Source of the DNA: Mucilaginibacter dorajii
GTDB lineage: Bacteria; Bacteroidota; Bacteroidia; Sphingobacteriales; Sphingobacteriaceae
Reading direction: 5' to 3'
DNA length: 64,000 nucleotides
NCBI RefSeq assembly: GCF_024808255.1
Contig: NZ_JANTYS010000007.1
Location: 1 to 64,000 of the forward strand
Of this stretch, positions 50,776 through 58,981 are shown piece after piece; within the stretch, counting starts at the first letter, position 1; each line of letters begins with the position of its first letter. Below the pieces are notes generated by a model, which saw only the letters and a program-made list of their open reading frames with translations, did no database searches and was not told the origin of the DNA. Both the position numbers and the translations under genes were made by a program.

Positions 50776-51432
50776 CTACCCCTGCGCCACGCCGCCCAAA
50801 CTTATCTTCTTAGCAATCAATTTATAAGCCAACACTAAACCGGTTAACAATAACGTACAACCCAAAATCCAGTTAATTAAATTATGCTGCGCTTTAAGGG
50901 CATTCATTAAATAGTTGCCTGCAACCCCATAAAGCACAAATGCCAACAGCGTGCCTGTGCCTATAGCGGTAATATAAACATTGTAATCCCCTGCTTTTGA
51001 AGCCAGCACCTCGCGGCCTTTTAGTACTGCCGTCCAACCCAGCCAAAAGGGTAAATGCAGCGGGTTAAGCAGGCTAAGTACCAGGCCCGAGTAAAATGGC
51101 TGCATCCCCACAAAGGGTAAATCATCCTGAAAACTACGCATATGAAACGCAGCCTCTAAAGTTTTGTAAGCTAGAAAAAAGATCACCACACACATAAAGG
51201 CGCTCAGGTATTTGAACAGCTTTTGCAGGTGCCCAAGTTTATCCAATAAAAACAAAGCAAGCCTTACCAATACAACTTCTACTATAATTGCCGCCAGTCC
51301 AAATTCTGCAGCGCCCATAAAATTACCTTTAAGCGCGTAGTTGGCCACATTGGCATTTAAGGTGCCAATGGGCAACGCCCCTATAAAACTGATGCTGAAA
51401 GCAACAAAAAACAACTTCAAATATTTGCTCAT
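50776..51432 (-). CDS. LysE family translocator
   Basis: 218 residues with about six hydrophobic segments, including LFFVAFSISFIGALPIGTLNANVANYALKG at the N-terminus and a conserved PFWLGWTAVLKG loop. LysE-family exporters move amino acids or small polar molecules out of the cell. It starts 3 bases after the stop of the NRDE/ATP-grasp gene, so they form one transcript, and export of a product made by that enzyme is possible. Confidence 0.85.
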   Translation of the reverse strand: MSKYLKLFFVAFSISFIGALPIGTLNANVANYALKGNFMGAAEFGLAAIIVEVVLVRLALFLLDKLGHLQKLFKYLSAFMCVVIFFLAYKTLEAAFHMRSFQDDLPFVGMQPFYSGLVLSLLNPLHLPFWLGWTAVLKGREVLASKAGDYNVYITAIGTGTLLAFVLYGVAGNYLMNALKAQHNLINWILGCTLLLTGLVLAYKLIAKKISLGGVAQG

Positions 51433-51435
51433 GGG

Positions 51436-53226
51436 TTAGGATACTAATTTTAGGTAATTGGTATTATTTTTTAGCATGGTGATACCCTGGCGGTAGGTCA
51501 TGCATTTGAGGCCTTTGTTAAGGCGGTTTTGCTTGCTGATATCGCTTAGGAGTTTCCAATGGCGCATAATCTCTTTCCAGGCAAAAAATATGGAGTGTTT
51601 GGGATCATAGATGTGCGTTGGTTCGCTGCCTGCACCGTTCAACTCCACTATCGCCAGGTTTTGGCCGGCGCAAAGTTCATCCCAGGTATTGTACATGACG
51701 TCCATCCGCCCAAAATAAAACTCGGGGATCTGCTGGCACATTTTGTCAATGTTCTCTGTTAATTCATCGGTGATTAAATGGCTGAGGTCTATAAACTTGG
51801 CCCCCCGTGCGTGGTTGCCATAGGGCACCAATGTCAATGCTTCACCTGTAGGCAATATATTGTGCAAAATATCGGCATGGGTATCTTTCAATACAGGTAA
51901 CTGTAGTAAATAACGCGGCTCGTTGATAATCAGCTCGACTATTGTCGATCTTCCATCGCCGGTTACGGTTAAAAACTCCTTGCCTACAATCCCCGAAATA
52001 TGCCCTTTACTTTCGCCCGGCATGCGGTGATAAAAGATCCCGACTTCATTTTTATAAGGGATATAGGCCTGCAATAAAAAGTCGACCCTGATACTTTTAA
52101 CATACTGGCTTAGCTCATCCAAATTATGCACCTTTTTTACCAGCACGCCCCTGCCGCCAATATCTGGCTTGGCTATCATCGGAAAACTGAAGCGATGCTC
52201 TTCTATAGCTTGTTTTATCAATTCCATATCGGTACCAGCGGTAAAAAACATGGTTTCGGGGTTGTACTTTTCAGGCATCAGTTTATAAATAAGCCATTTG
52301 CTTTCCATCGCGAAGCCTCCATTTTCTATTAGCGGATTTGCAGCGTTAAAAAAGAAAAACGAACGTGATTTAAAGCTAAGCCAAAACCAGTAAAACATTA
52401 CCGGCAAATAAACCGTGTTGAACGACCAGTATTCCCAGTTCATCAACCTGATAAAAAAGCTTCTCAATTCTAAAAACCGGGGTAAAGTAAATTGAGGCTT
52501 TACCGGCGTAATCTCTTTTTCAATATGAAGCCCGCTTACATATTGCTTATCATCTTTCAGATCATGATAAGTCATGGTTACGTTTTGCTCGCTTACATCA
52601 ATATTAGTGATGCTCATGGTTTTCATTTTCCCTTCGCGGTTTATCACCAAACCATCTTTCAAATCGCCGCTGCCTCCATAGTGGTGGAAGCGTAAAATAT
52701 CATCAGCGGTTTTCTGGCATTGGCCGCGGTTCCAATCGCTAAACCAGCTATTTCTTTTGGCAGTAGCCATTTTATCATACAACGTTACCGACGACCATAT
52801 ATAAGCCATCTTTTCATCAAGCGGGGTAATGTGCTTGCGTCCACCATCCCAACGGCATTCATACAGTTTATTGCCCGAGTACAGCACTACAGTAAATGGT
52901 TCAATGCCATACAAGTTGAGTGTACTGTAAAACTCATAAGGGTTATCGGCTTTAATAATATCCATTAAAACCAGGCCCCTGCTTTTTTTATATCCAGGCT
53001 GCGGGGTATGTTTTATAAAAGCGCCGTTCAGTAACACCACCAGGTCGCCGTTATTTTTGGCAGCAATCCAACTGCCGTTACGGTCGACATCTTTGGGGTA
53101 AAGCAGGGTATTTTTGCCGTTGCTATATTCCCGCGGCGTAATGGCCTGCCCCCTGTTTACGCTTTCGTCCCGGTTCGAGGTTAGGTAAAACCCCTCCTTT
53201 TTAGGGATGTAGGTTACTGTGCACAT
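51436..53226 (-). CDS. Fusion of an NRDE (TANGO2-like) domain with an ATP-grasp domain
   Basis: 596 residues in one frame. Residues 1-235 are an NRDE/TANGO2-type domain: MCTVTYIPKKEGFYLTSNRD at the N-terminus, with Cys2 in the place of the N-terminal nucleophile of Ntn hydrolases. A hydrophobic-rich link (about 256-295) with LMNWEYWSFNTVYLPVMFYW follows, then an ATP-grasp domain: PMIAKPDIGGRGVLVKKV (nucleotide-binding lysine, about 350-367), LLQAYIPYKNEVGIFYHRMP, FLTVTGDGRSTI, and metal-site VELNGAGSEPTHIYDP. ATP-grasp enzymes join carboxylates to amines. It is coupled to a LysE exporter downstream and overlaps the DinB gene by 13 bases upstream. Function unknown. Confidence 0.85.
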   Translation of the reverse strand: MCTVTYIPKKEGFYLTSNRDESVNRGQAITPREYSNGKNTLLYPKDVDRNGSWIAAKNNGDLVVLLNGAFIKHTPQPGYKKSRGLVLMDIIKADNPYEFYSTLNLYGIEPFTVVLYSGNKLYECRWDGGRKHITPLDEKMAYIWSSVTLYDKMATAKRNSWFSDWNRGQCQKTADDILRFHHYGGSGDLKDGLVINREGKMKTMSITNIDVSEQNVTMTYHDLKDDKQYVSGLHIEKEITPVKPQFTLPRFLELRSFFIRLMNWEYWSFNTVYLPVMFYWFWLSFKSRSFFFFNAANPLIENGGFAMESKWLIYKLMPEKYNPETMFFTAGTDMELIKQAIEEHRFSFPMIAKPDIGGRGVLVKKVHNLDELSQYVKSIRVDFLLQAYIPYKNEVGIFYHRMPGESKGHISGIVGKEFLTVTGDGRSTIVELIINEPRYLLQLPVLKDTHADILHNILPTGEALTLVPYGNHARGAKFIDLSHLITDELTENIDKMCQQIPEFYFGRMDVMYNTWDELCAGQNLAIVELNGAGSEPTHIYDPKHSIFFAWKEIMRHWKLLSDISKQNRLNKGLKCMTYRQGITMLKNNTNYLKLVS

Positions 53227-53714
53227 GCCGCCCTGAATTTCAGTGTAGATGCTGCGACACCAAACTCCGCGGGAATCTCAAGTTCGGATATAGCCTCTAC
53301 CCCTATTCTTATCAATGCCATGTGGTGCACGGTATGCTCCATATTGTAAACCAGCTCGCGTAAGTAATTGGTAATTACCTGGGCGCGGTGGTCAGCTTCG
53401 GCACCATACTCTACATTTAAAACAAGCTCCCTATCTGGCTTAACCAGGCTGGCAACTATTTGGTGCAGGGTATTAATGGCCACGTATTTATCAGATTCGA
53501 TAGCGTGGTTACGAATGCGTTTATCGTAATCAACTATCCTGTCTTCGTAGCCTTTATTTAGTTCGATAAAAAACTCCAGGATGTGGCGGGTATGCTGGCC
53601 GATGGTAGATTTTGATAACACCTTTACCGGCTGCGTATATTGCTGGTTGGTTAATCCTTCAATTACATATTCTAATTGCTCCATTAAGTTGGAGATAGGT
53701 TCTTTCAGTTTCAT
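53214..53714 (-). CDS. DinB family protein
   Basis: 166 residues, a four-helix bundle of the DinB/YfiT type. Metal-coordinating histidines appear in STIGQHTRHILEFFIEL (about 38-54) and EHTVHHMALIRIG. Members are often thiol-transferases using bacillithiol or mycothiol; in Bacteroidota the thiol partner is usually bacillithiol. It overlaps the start of the NRDE/ATP-grasp gene by 13 bases, so translation is coupled. The substrate is unknown. Confidence 0.85.
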   Translation of the reverse strand: MKLKEPISNLMEQLEYVIEGLTNQQYTQPVKVLSKSTIGQHTRHILEFFIELNKGYEDRIVDYDKRIRNHAIESDKYVAINTLHQIVASLVKPDRELVLNVEYGAEADHRAQVITNYLRELVYNMEHTVHHMALIRIGVEAISELEIPAEFGVAASTLKFRAACAQ

Positions 53715-53734
53715 GATGGTGGTATTTAAAATGA

Positions 53735-54142
53735 TTAAGCCTGTTGATGAATGAATGGGATGTAAGAGATGAGCTGTTTTCTGTAAATGATGAGCAAAAT
53801 TGCAGAGCAGATGAAAACAGCCAGCGCGAGGGTAAACAACTGCCCGCCATCGTTTTGAACTACAATGCCCAATTTGGTCAGGTGCGATAATATGGCACCG
53901 GCCATAATACCAACTGCTAATAAAGCACCAAGACTGGTGGTTTTAGGGATAACGATGAGTATAGAGGCTACAAGTTCCAAAGAACCTATCCCTATACGCC
54001 CCCAGGGTTCTAAACCAAGGGTAGTGAAAATATATACAGACTCTGGTGCTGCGCTAAACTTAAAGTATAAGGTTTGCAGCATAATAATGGCGGCCGCCAG
54101 GCGAAACAGCCATGTTAAAATGTTAAGTGGTACGCTTGTCAT
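53735..54142 (-). CDS. DoxX family membrane protein
   Basis: 135 residues with four membrane segments: IPLNILTWLFRLAAAIIMLQT-like N-terminal helix, then GIGSLELVASILIVIP, LGALLAVGIMAGAILSHLT and FTLALAVFICSAILLII. This is the usual DoxX/DUF417 plan. DoxX proteins take part in quinone or thiosulfate metabolism in some archaea, but most are unassigned. It lies 20 bases upstream of the DinB gene and 13 bases after the CoaB-like gene, inside one long minus-strand operon. Confidence 0.82.
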   Translation of the reverse strand: MTSVPLNILTWLFRLAAAIIMLQTLYFKFSAAPESVYIFTTLGLEPWGRIGIGSLELVASILIVIPKTTSLGALLAVGIMAGAILSHLTKLGIVVQNDGGQLFTLALAVFICSAILLIIYRKQLISYIPFIHQQA

Positions 54143-54155
54143 GATCGTTGTGTTT

Positions 54156-54854
54156 TTAAGTGAGTTGTGTTTGGTTGATGGTTTTATCGGTATTTGTTTT
54201 TACCAGTTTTATGGCCGCCTGGGCTATATCCCTGCCTAATTCTGCTTTTGATTTTAGGGGTAATGCCCTGAATACAAAATCCTTGTTGATGATGGTGATT
54301 TTGTTAGTATCGAAGCCGAATGTCGCCCCACTGTCCTGGGTGGAATTAAGGACAATGAGGTCAAAATTCTTCTTGTATAACTTTTTTAGGGCGTTTTGCT
54401 CTTCGTCGTTAGTTTCTAAAGCAAAGCCCACAGCAACCTGGTCGTTTGTTTTTACCTGCCCAAACTCGTAGGCTATATCTACGTTTTTAACCATTTTAAG
54501 GTCGAACTCGCTGGCCGATTTTTTCATCTTATTGATGTAGATCTCGGCCGGTTTGTAATCGGCCACGGCGGCAGCGAAAACGGCGATTTTTGCTGATGCG
54601 AAGTAAGCCTTACAGGCCGCGAACATTTCATCGGCCGAGTTAACGTTGATGGTGGTTAGGTTTGGATTGGTAAGCGTTAAGTTGACCGGACCAGATACCA
54701 ATACCACGGGGTAACCTGCCTCTAAAAAGGCAGTGGCGATAGCATAGCCCATTTTTCCTGACGAATGGTTACTGATGTAACGCACCGGATCAATGGCTTC
54801 CCGTGTTGGCCCGGCGGTAATTAATACCAAAGGTTTCTCTGTTGCTGTGTTCAT
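54156..54854 (-). CDS. Stand-alone CoaB-type phosphopantothenate-cysteine ligase
   Basis: 232 residues matching only the C-terminal CoaB half of bifunctional CoaBC. Seen: GPTREAIDPVRYISNHSSGK (nucleotide loop), AAAVADYKP, the KMKKSASEFDLKMVKNVDI segment with the conserved lysines, GFALETND, LIVLNSTQDSGATFGFDTNK and the final LKSKAELGRDIAQAAI. No flavin-binding CoaC half (HFCD domain) precedes it. CoaB adds cysteine to phosphopantothenate with CTP. A full coaBC may exist outside the window, so this may be a paralogue with another acid substrate. Confidence 0.88.
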   Translation of the reverse strand: MNTATEKPLVLITAGPTREAIDPVRYISNHSSGKMGYAIATAFLEAGYPVVLVSGPVNLTLTNPNLTTINVNSADEMFAACKAYFASAKIAVFAAAVADYKPAEIYINKMKKSASEFDLKMVKNVDIAYEFGQVKTNDQVAVGFALETNDEEQNALKKLYKKNFDLIVLNSTQDSGATFGFDTNKITIINKDFVFRALPLKSKAELGRDIAQAAIKLVKTNTDKTINQTQLT

Positions 54855-54867
54855 GATATTTAGCGTT

Positions 54868-55308
54868 TTATTGGCCTTTAATTTCCGGCCATTTTTCGTC
54901 GGCTGTTTTGATCAAAGCAGGTTGGTCTTTAGTCCACAGTTCTTTTACCTTGCTGTTATAGTTAAAGTAAAGCTTATCGTTTACCACCGTCCAGGTATCG
55001 GTTTGGGTTGGCGCTTTGTGACCTTGCGTAAGACCATAAGCACAGTAACCGCCATACTGAGGCGCGTATTTATCCGGATCGGCTTTAAAAGCTTCGAGGT
55101 TTTGACGGGTGGAGAACAGCCAGGTAGCTTCTTTCCAAGTGTAGCTTAAGCTATCGGCACCTTTAACAGGTTTTGATTCTTTAAAAAAAGCAACCGGGTC
55201 ATACCCTTTAATGGCTTTGCCGCCTGGTGCAAAAATTTCTGACTTTTGAGCTTTAGCCTCTACAATGGTGAATAGCGCGAGTACGGCAATGATGATGGTA
55301 CGTTTCAT
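54868..55308 (-). CDS. YHS domain protein, exported
   Basis: 146 residues from the ATG at 55308, giving the signal peptide MKRTIIIAVLALFTIVEAKA; a longer frame to 55374 would add 22 residues of unlikely sequence. The YHS domain contains KAIKGYDPVAFFKESKPVKG, WLFSTRQNLEAFKADPDKYAPQYGGYCAYGL with the aromatic-rich metal-binding region. YHS proteins bind copper or iron-type metals in several contexts. It is paired with a second YHS gene directly upstream (37 bases) and lies 13 bases before the CoaB-like gene. Confidence 0.88.
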   Translation of the reverse strand: MKRTIIIAVLALFTIVEAKAQKSEIFAPGGKAIKGYDPVAFFKESKPVKGADSLSYTWKEATWLFSTRQNLEAFKADPDKYAPQYGGYCAYGLTQGHKAPTQTDTWTVVNDKLYFNYNSKVKELWTKDQPALIKTADEKWPEIKGQ

Positions 55309-55345
55309 AATGTTTGTGCTTTTGATTGATGATGATTTGCCCGGT

Positions 55346-55816
55346 TTATTTGATGATCTTGTCCCAGTTGGCATCAGCCTTACGTTTCAGGTTGGCTTCG
55401 TCCTTATCCCAGGTTTTTTTGGTGTTGTTGAAAAACTTGTTGTAAAACAGGTAAAGCTTACCATCCAACAGTTTGAAGGTACCGGGATCGATGTCTACTT
55501 TCTCGCCGGTGGCACCCATGGCGTAAGCGCACCAGCCGCCATATTGCGGTTGATATTTGGCAGGGTTGGCTTTAAATAAATCCCTATCCTGTGTGGTAGC
55601 AAAACGGTAGGTAATGCCCTCGGCAGTTAGGGTGATATCCTTTTTACCTTCCTGTGCTTTTTGGACAGTGAAATAGCTAACCGGGTCATAACCTTTAATG
55701 GCTAAACCCTCGCTATCAAGGTTGTAATGTTTTTTATGAAGATCTGTGGCGGTTTGTGCCGATGCCATGCTGATGGTAAATGCGGAGGCCAAAAGCAGGC
55801 TGAATAATTTTTTCAT
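55346..55816 (-). CDS. YHS domain protein, exported (paralogue)
   Basis: 156 residues from the ATG at 55816, which begins a signal peptide (MKKLFSLLLASAFTISMASA); a longer frame to 55954 would run through the palindromic element. The YHS core LAIKGYDPVSYFTVQKAQEG, TYRFATTQDRDLFKANPAKYQPQYGGWCAYAM parallels its downstream neighbour, so the two arose by duplication. First gene of a run YHS-YHS-CoaB-DoxX-DinB-NRDE-LysE, all tightly spaced. Confidence 0.88.
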   Translation of the reverse strand: MKKLFSLLLASAFTISMASAQTATDLHKKHYNLDSEGLAIKGYDPVSYFTVQKAQEGKKDITLTAEGITYRFATTQDRDLFKANPAKYQPQYGGWCAYAMGATGEKVDIDPGTFKLLDGKLYLFYNKFFNNTKKTWDKDEANLKRKADANWDKIIK

Positions 55817-55921
55817 GATATTTTTATAAGTGTTATGGTGTTTTTCCCGCTTTGTCGCAGGATTGCACCAAGCCTTACAAAAAATTTGAAAATAATTTAG
55901 GGAGATGCTGGTTTGTTGGGG

Positions 55922-56121
55922 CGCTTTTAGAAAGGAGGCACCTACGGAGCCCATACAAGAACAAGAGATTATTTACTATAAACACGTAACTCCTACGGAG
56001 TTCTAAAACGCAGACCACCTAATGAATTTAAAAAATGACTACAGGCTCCAGAGGAGCCACGTGTTTATAGCAAAACATGCGTATTCTGGCTCCGTAGGTG
56101 CCTCCTGAATTTCAAAATCGA
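55922..56121. repeat. Palindromic element related to 50519-50767
   Basis: Left end CGCTTTTAGAAAGG matches the other element; the right end TTTCAAAATCGATTTCCC is a diverged partner of AAAAGCGATTTCCC. Inside, GGAGGCACCTACGGAGCC and GGCTCCGTAGGTGCCTCC form an inverted pair, with ACTCCTACGGAGTT and GGCTCCAGAGGAGCC hairpins between. It fills the gap upstream of the YHS pair; no gene is present. Confidence 0.7.
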
Positions 56122-56160
56122 TTTCCCACGTTTTACTTGTAAACAAACCCGACGAACGTG

Positions 56161-57009
56161 TTATTTAACCGTCTGTAAAGTAAGCAGATGCGCTTTGATG
56201 ATATCAAAATGCTCATAGGGGATGTAGTGATTGGCACCGGGTATAATGATCACTTTAACATGCTTATTGAAAGCCAGCTTTTTGGTGCCATAATCCACAT
56301 TTTTTACCGTTACCAGGGGGTCTTTATCGCCATGAATAAACGTTACGGGCATAGTTAGGCGGTTGTAGCAGGTATCCATTTGATACAGATCTTTTTTAAA
56401 ATACCAGATCTCGGTATTGCAAACCCTGAAGGGGCGTGGTAACAGGTATTGTAACGGGTTATAAACCACCCAGGCCCGCCATTTTTCGGCGGGTTCATCG
56501 TAGGGGGAGATTGAGCCGGCAAGGATGGTTACAGAAGTATAAGCTTCGGGATGATCCTGGGCAAGCTTTACTACTATCGGCCCGCCCAAACTATGCCCCA
56601 TCAGGTGGAAGGGCTTACCGTTTCTTTCCTGCTTTACTATGCCATAAATGAGTTTGGATTGTTCCTGCAGATGATAGGCATGCCCGGGGTTGCTGTATCC
56701 AAAACCGGGCCTGTCAATAGCTATCAGCCTGAAATGCTTTAGCAGGTCGCGGTCCATCAAATATTCGCGGTACCGTTTCCATGAACCCGGCGATCCGTGG
56801 ATAATAAAAATGGTGGGCAAGGTATCGTTACCTACTTTAACGTAATGTAAGCGTACGTTATCAACATAAGTATAGGTAAACCGCGGCTGCAAACTTTGCT
56901 CATCAAATTCAACTTCGGCCTTTTTATCGGGCATACGCATGTACCTGCAGGATGTGAAGGCGATTAACATAAAGGGTATGAAAATGAGTACGAATTGCCT
57001 GAATTTCAT
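56161..57009 (-). CDS. Alpha/beta hydrolase lipoprotein
   Basis: 282 residues from the ATG at 57009 (MKFRQFVLIFIPFMLIAFTS, lipobox FTSC), which makes a lipoprotein. A longer frame to 57222 only translates a REP-like repeat. The alpha/beta hydrolase fold is complete: HGSPGSWKRY (oxyanion), nucleophile Ser in LMGHSLGGPIVVKLAQ, Asp in FIHGDKDPLVTVKN and His in PGANHYIPYEHFD. The substrate is unknown; haloalkane-dehalogenase-like and ester hydrolases share this layout. Single gene. Confidence 0.9.
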   Translation of the reverse strand: MKFRQFVLIFIPFMLIAFTSCRYMRMPDKKAEVEFDEQSLQPRFTYTYVDNVRLHYVKVGNDTLPTIFIIHGSPGSWKRYREYLMDRDLLKHFRLIAIDRPGFGYSNPGHAYHLQEQSKLIYGIVKQERNGKPFHLMGHSLGGPIVVKLAQDHPEAYTSVTILAGSISPYDEPAEKWRAWVVYNPLQYLLPRPFRVCNTEIWYFKKDLYQMDTCYNRLTMPVTFIHGDKDPLVTVKNVDYGTKKLAFNKHVKVIIIPGANHYIPYEHFDIIKAHLLTLQTVK

Positions 57010-57508
57010 AAAATCACAATTAATTATTGGTGATTGAGAGGCGCAGGTGTTTAAGATGGAACGACAATAAAACCATGTCATTGCGAGGCACGAAGCAATC
57101 GCGAACTCTGCAAGACCGCTCTGCAAACGTGCGATTGCTTCGTGCCTACCCATGACGTTTTGTAAGAAACGTTTGTCATCCTGAACATAGTGAAGGATCT
57201 TCTTCGCTATAAAAGTCTGCAATTAGCAGGGCGAAGAAGATCCTTCGTTCCTGCCATTGACAAATTTGTAACTTACTGATTATTAGAGCTATTTTTAGTG
57301 CCATTTGCAATGCTATTATTTGTGCGCAAATAAAACTTACTCAGGATGACAAATCTTTTACGTCATTTTCCCTTCACAGTCCGCGGATTTTACCACTCGC
57401 AATGACATGGTAGGGTTCCAATGGAAAAGAGAAACGACACAGTAACGAGATTTCCTTTTGCAATACCATTTCAAACAACATCTTCTAAAGTATCAATTTA
57501 TGCATCAA
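57010..57508. repeat. Repeat-filled gap
   Basis: No gene. It contains a REP-like unit at 57073-57153 (arms AGGCACGAAGCAATCGC / GCGATTGCTTCGTGCCT), a second inverted unit at about 57168-57262 (arms GAAGGATCTTCTTCGC / GCGAAGAAGATCCTTC), and a short REP half at 57360-57411. Confidence 0.8.
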
Positions 57509-57796
57509 TTAATTTTTATTATTATTCAACTGCTGTTCTATCTTGTCCTTCATCTCTTTTTTAAACTCGTCGTTGAGCTTCATTTCGGTGTGTGTGTCAT
57601 CATGTAGCAGGTTATGCACCATTTTGTTGATGTTGGCACTCTGTTGCATAAATATGCGACAAACTACACAACCGGCCAGGTGAATTTTCAATTCCAGCTT
57701 TTCGCGCATGGTTATACTACTTAGTTGCTGCTTCTCGATCAAAAACGTAGCTTTCCTGCAGTTGTAGGCTATTTTAGTTATCTCATCCATTTCCAT
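57509..57796 (-). CDS. Anti-sigma factor-like zinc-finger protein
   Basis: 95 residues, no membrane segment. A His-Cys-Cys zinc-finger core lies in IHLAGCVVCRIFMQQS (His-x3-Cys-x2-Cys, about 33-48), as in ZAS-type anti-sigma factors. It starts 12 bases after the sigma gene, the standard pairing, and so should hold that sigma factor inactive in the cytosol. The highly charged helical tail (DEFKKEMKDKIEQQLNNNKN) is typical. Confidence 0.82.
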   Translation of the reverse strand: MEMDEITKIAYNCRKATFLIEKQQLSSITMREKLELKIHLAGCVVCRIFMQQSANINKMVHNLLHDDTHTEMKLNDEFKKEMKDKIEQQLNNNKN

Positions 57797-57808
57797 ATCC
57801 TCCTGTAT

Positions 57809-58432
57809 TTAATTCCAATTCCGTTGTAAACATGCCCTAAGATTAAGTTTGGTGCGGTGTATGATCACCCAAAAATTGGCTGTGGTAACTTTTAGTTCGC
57901 TGCAAATTTCCTCGGTTTTGGCATCGTCCATATGTTTCATGGTAAAAACAGCCAGCCACTGCGAGGGCAGTTTTTGCAGACATCGCTGTAAAATGCTGTT
58001 CAGCTCTTTATTCAGCATCGGGCAATCATCTTCCAGACCAAAAGCCTTTGGCACATGTTCCGGTCGCCAGTTGTTGTAATCGGGCACAAAGAAATCCGTT
58101 TGTCCTGCCCCGGCATCTAATGAAACCGTTTTTTTTGCCAGGCCCGATGAGGCTTTGCGGTAATTATCAATCACCTTGTTTTTTAAAATAGCCGTGAGCC
58201 AGGTTTTTTCGGAACTCCGGCTTTCAAAACCATCCACTTTCTCCAACGCGGCCAAAAAAGTTTCCTGCACCAGGTCGCGTGCTTTATCCTCATTATTGGT
58301 GCGCGTAAAAGCGTAGGTGTACAGGTAATCGGCATATTTATCAACCCATTGATGCGGATCGATCAAATACTCACCGCCAGACTGCGTTTGCTGCGGATTG
58401 TTAAGCATGTTATAATCAGTAGAATTATCCAT
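57809..58432 (-). CDS. ECF-type RNA polymerase sigma factor
   Basis: 207 residues. Region 2 (about 25-95) holds NEDKARDLVQETFLAALEKV and SEKTWLTAILKNKVIDNYRK; region 4 (about 150-205) holds LPSQWLAVFTMKHMDDAKTEEICSELKV and TTANFWVIIHRTKLNLRACL. The linker has an unusual, longer length with FFVPDYNNWRPEHVPKAFGL. ECF sigma factors direct RNA polymerase to stress or envelope genes; the anti-sigma gene follows. The OmpA-PorP-gliding trio to the right is on the same strand but further upstream. Confidence 0.92.
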   Translation of the reverse strand: MDNSTDYNMLNNPQQTQSGGEYLIDPHQWVDKYADYLYTYAFTRTNNEDKARDLVQETFLAALEKVDGFESRSSEKTWLTAILKNKVIDNYRKASSGLAKKTVSLDAGAGQTDFFVPDYNNWRPEHVPKAFGLEDDCPMLNKELNSILQRCLQKLPSQWLAVFTMKHMDDAKTEEICSELKVTTANFWVIIHRTKLNLRACLQRNWN

Positions 58433-58981
58433 AGTTAGAGGTATGTTTCATGATCAGGCCTGAAGCCCTGTATGTCCTTTTTGCCGGTTAGTCGTTTTTG
58501 ATTGTGAAACCTTACAAGAAAATTAAAGTTTTTTTATAAAATACATTAAGATTCACTAAATCAACAGTTTAAATAAAAAACAAGCGTCATTGCGAGTGAT
58601 AAAATTTCGCGAAATTCTGAAGGAGGGGATGACAATATAAAGCTATGTCATTGCGAGGCACGAAGCAATCGCGAACTGTGCAGATTCGCCCTGTATAGCA
58701 TGCGATTGCTTCGTGCCTCGCAATGACATGATGGACTTGTCATGGGTAGGAGGCATTCGATTTTACACGACCATTAGTTCCGTACGCTGGCAACGACTCA
58801 CGCCGGCAACGCTTCGCTGGCCGACCCTCTCTCCGACTAAAGCCGCACAGAGGGTAAAAAAAGCTTTTTATTTTCCAAACCCTCTTTGCAACGAAGTTGG
58901 AGAGAGGGTCGCCGGCGTAGCCTGGCGGGGTGAGTCTTCCCTTGGTTTGTTTAAACGATATAAGCCCTCATAGTTTGTGGC
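58433..58981. repeat. Gap filled by two inverted repeats
   Basis: A REP-like unit with perfect 28-base arms lies at 58645-58672/58702-58729. A second inverted pair lies at 58795-58834/58899-58936, with arms containing CGACCCTCTCTCC / GGAGAGAGGGTCG. No gene was found; the sigma gene promoter should be near 58440-58520. Confidence 0.8.

Noticed and set aside
55817..55954. N-terminal extension of the upstream YHS gene
   Set aside because: It runs into the palindromic element, and the inner ATG starts a signal peptide.
57010..57222. N-terminal extension of the alpha/beta hydrolase by 71 residues
   Set aside because: The extension is a translation of a REP-like repeat, and the ATG at 57009 begins a proper lipoprotein signal.
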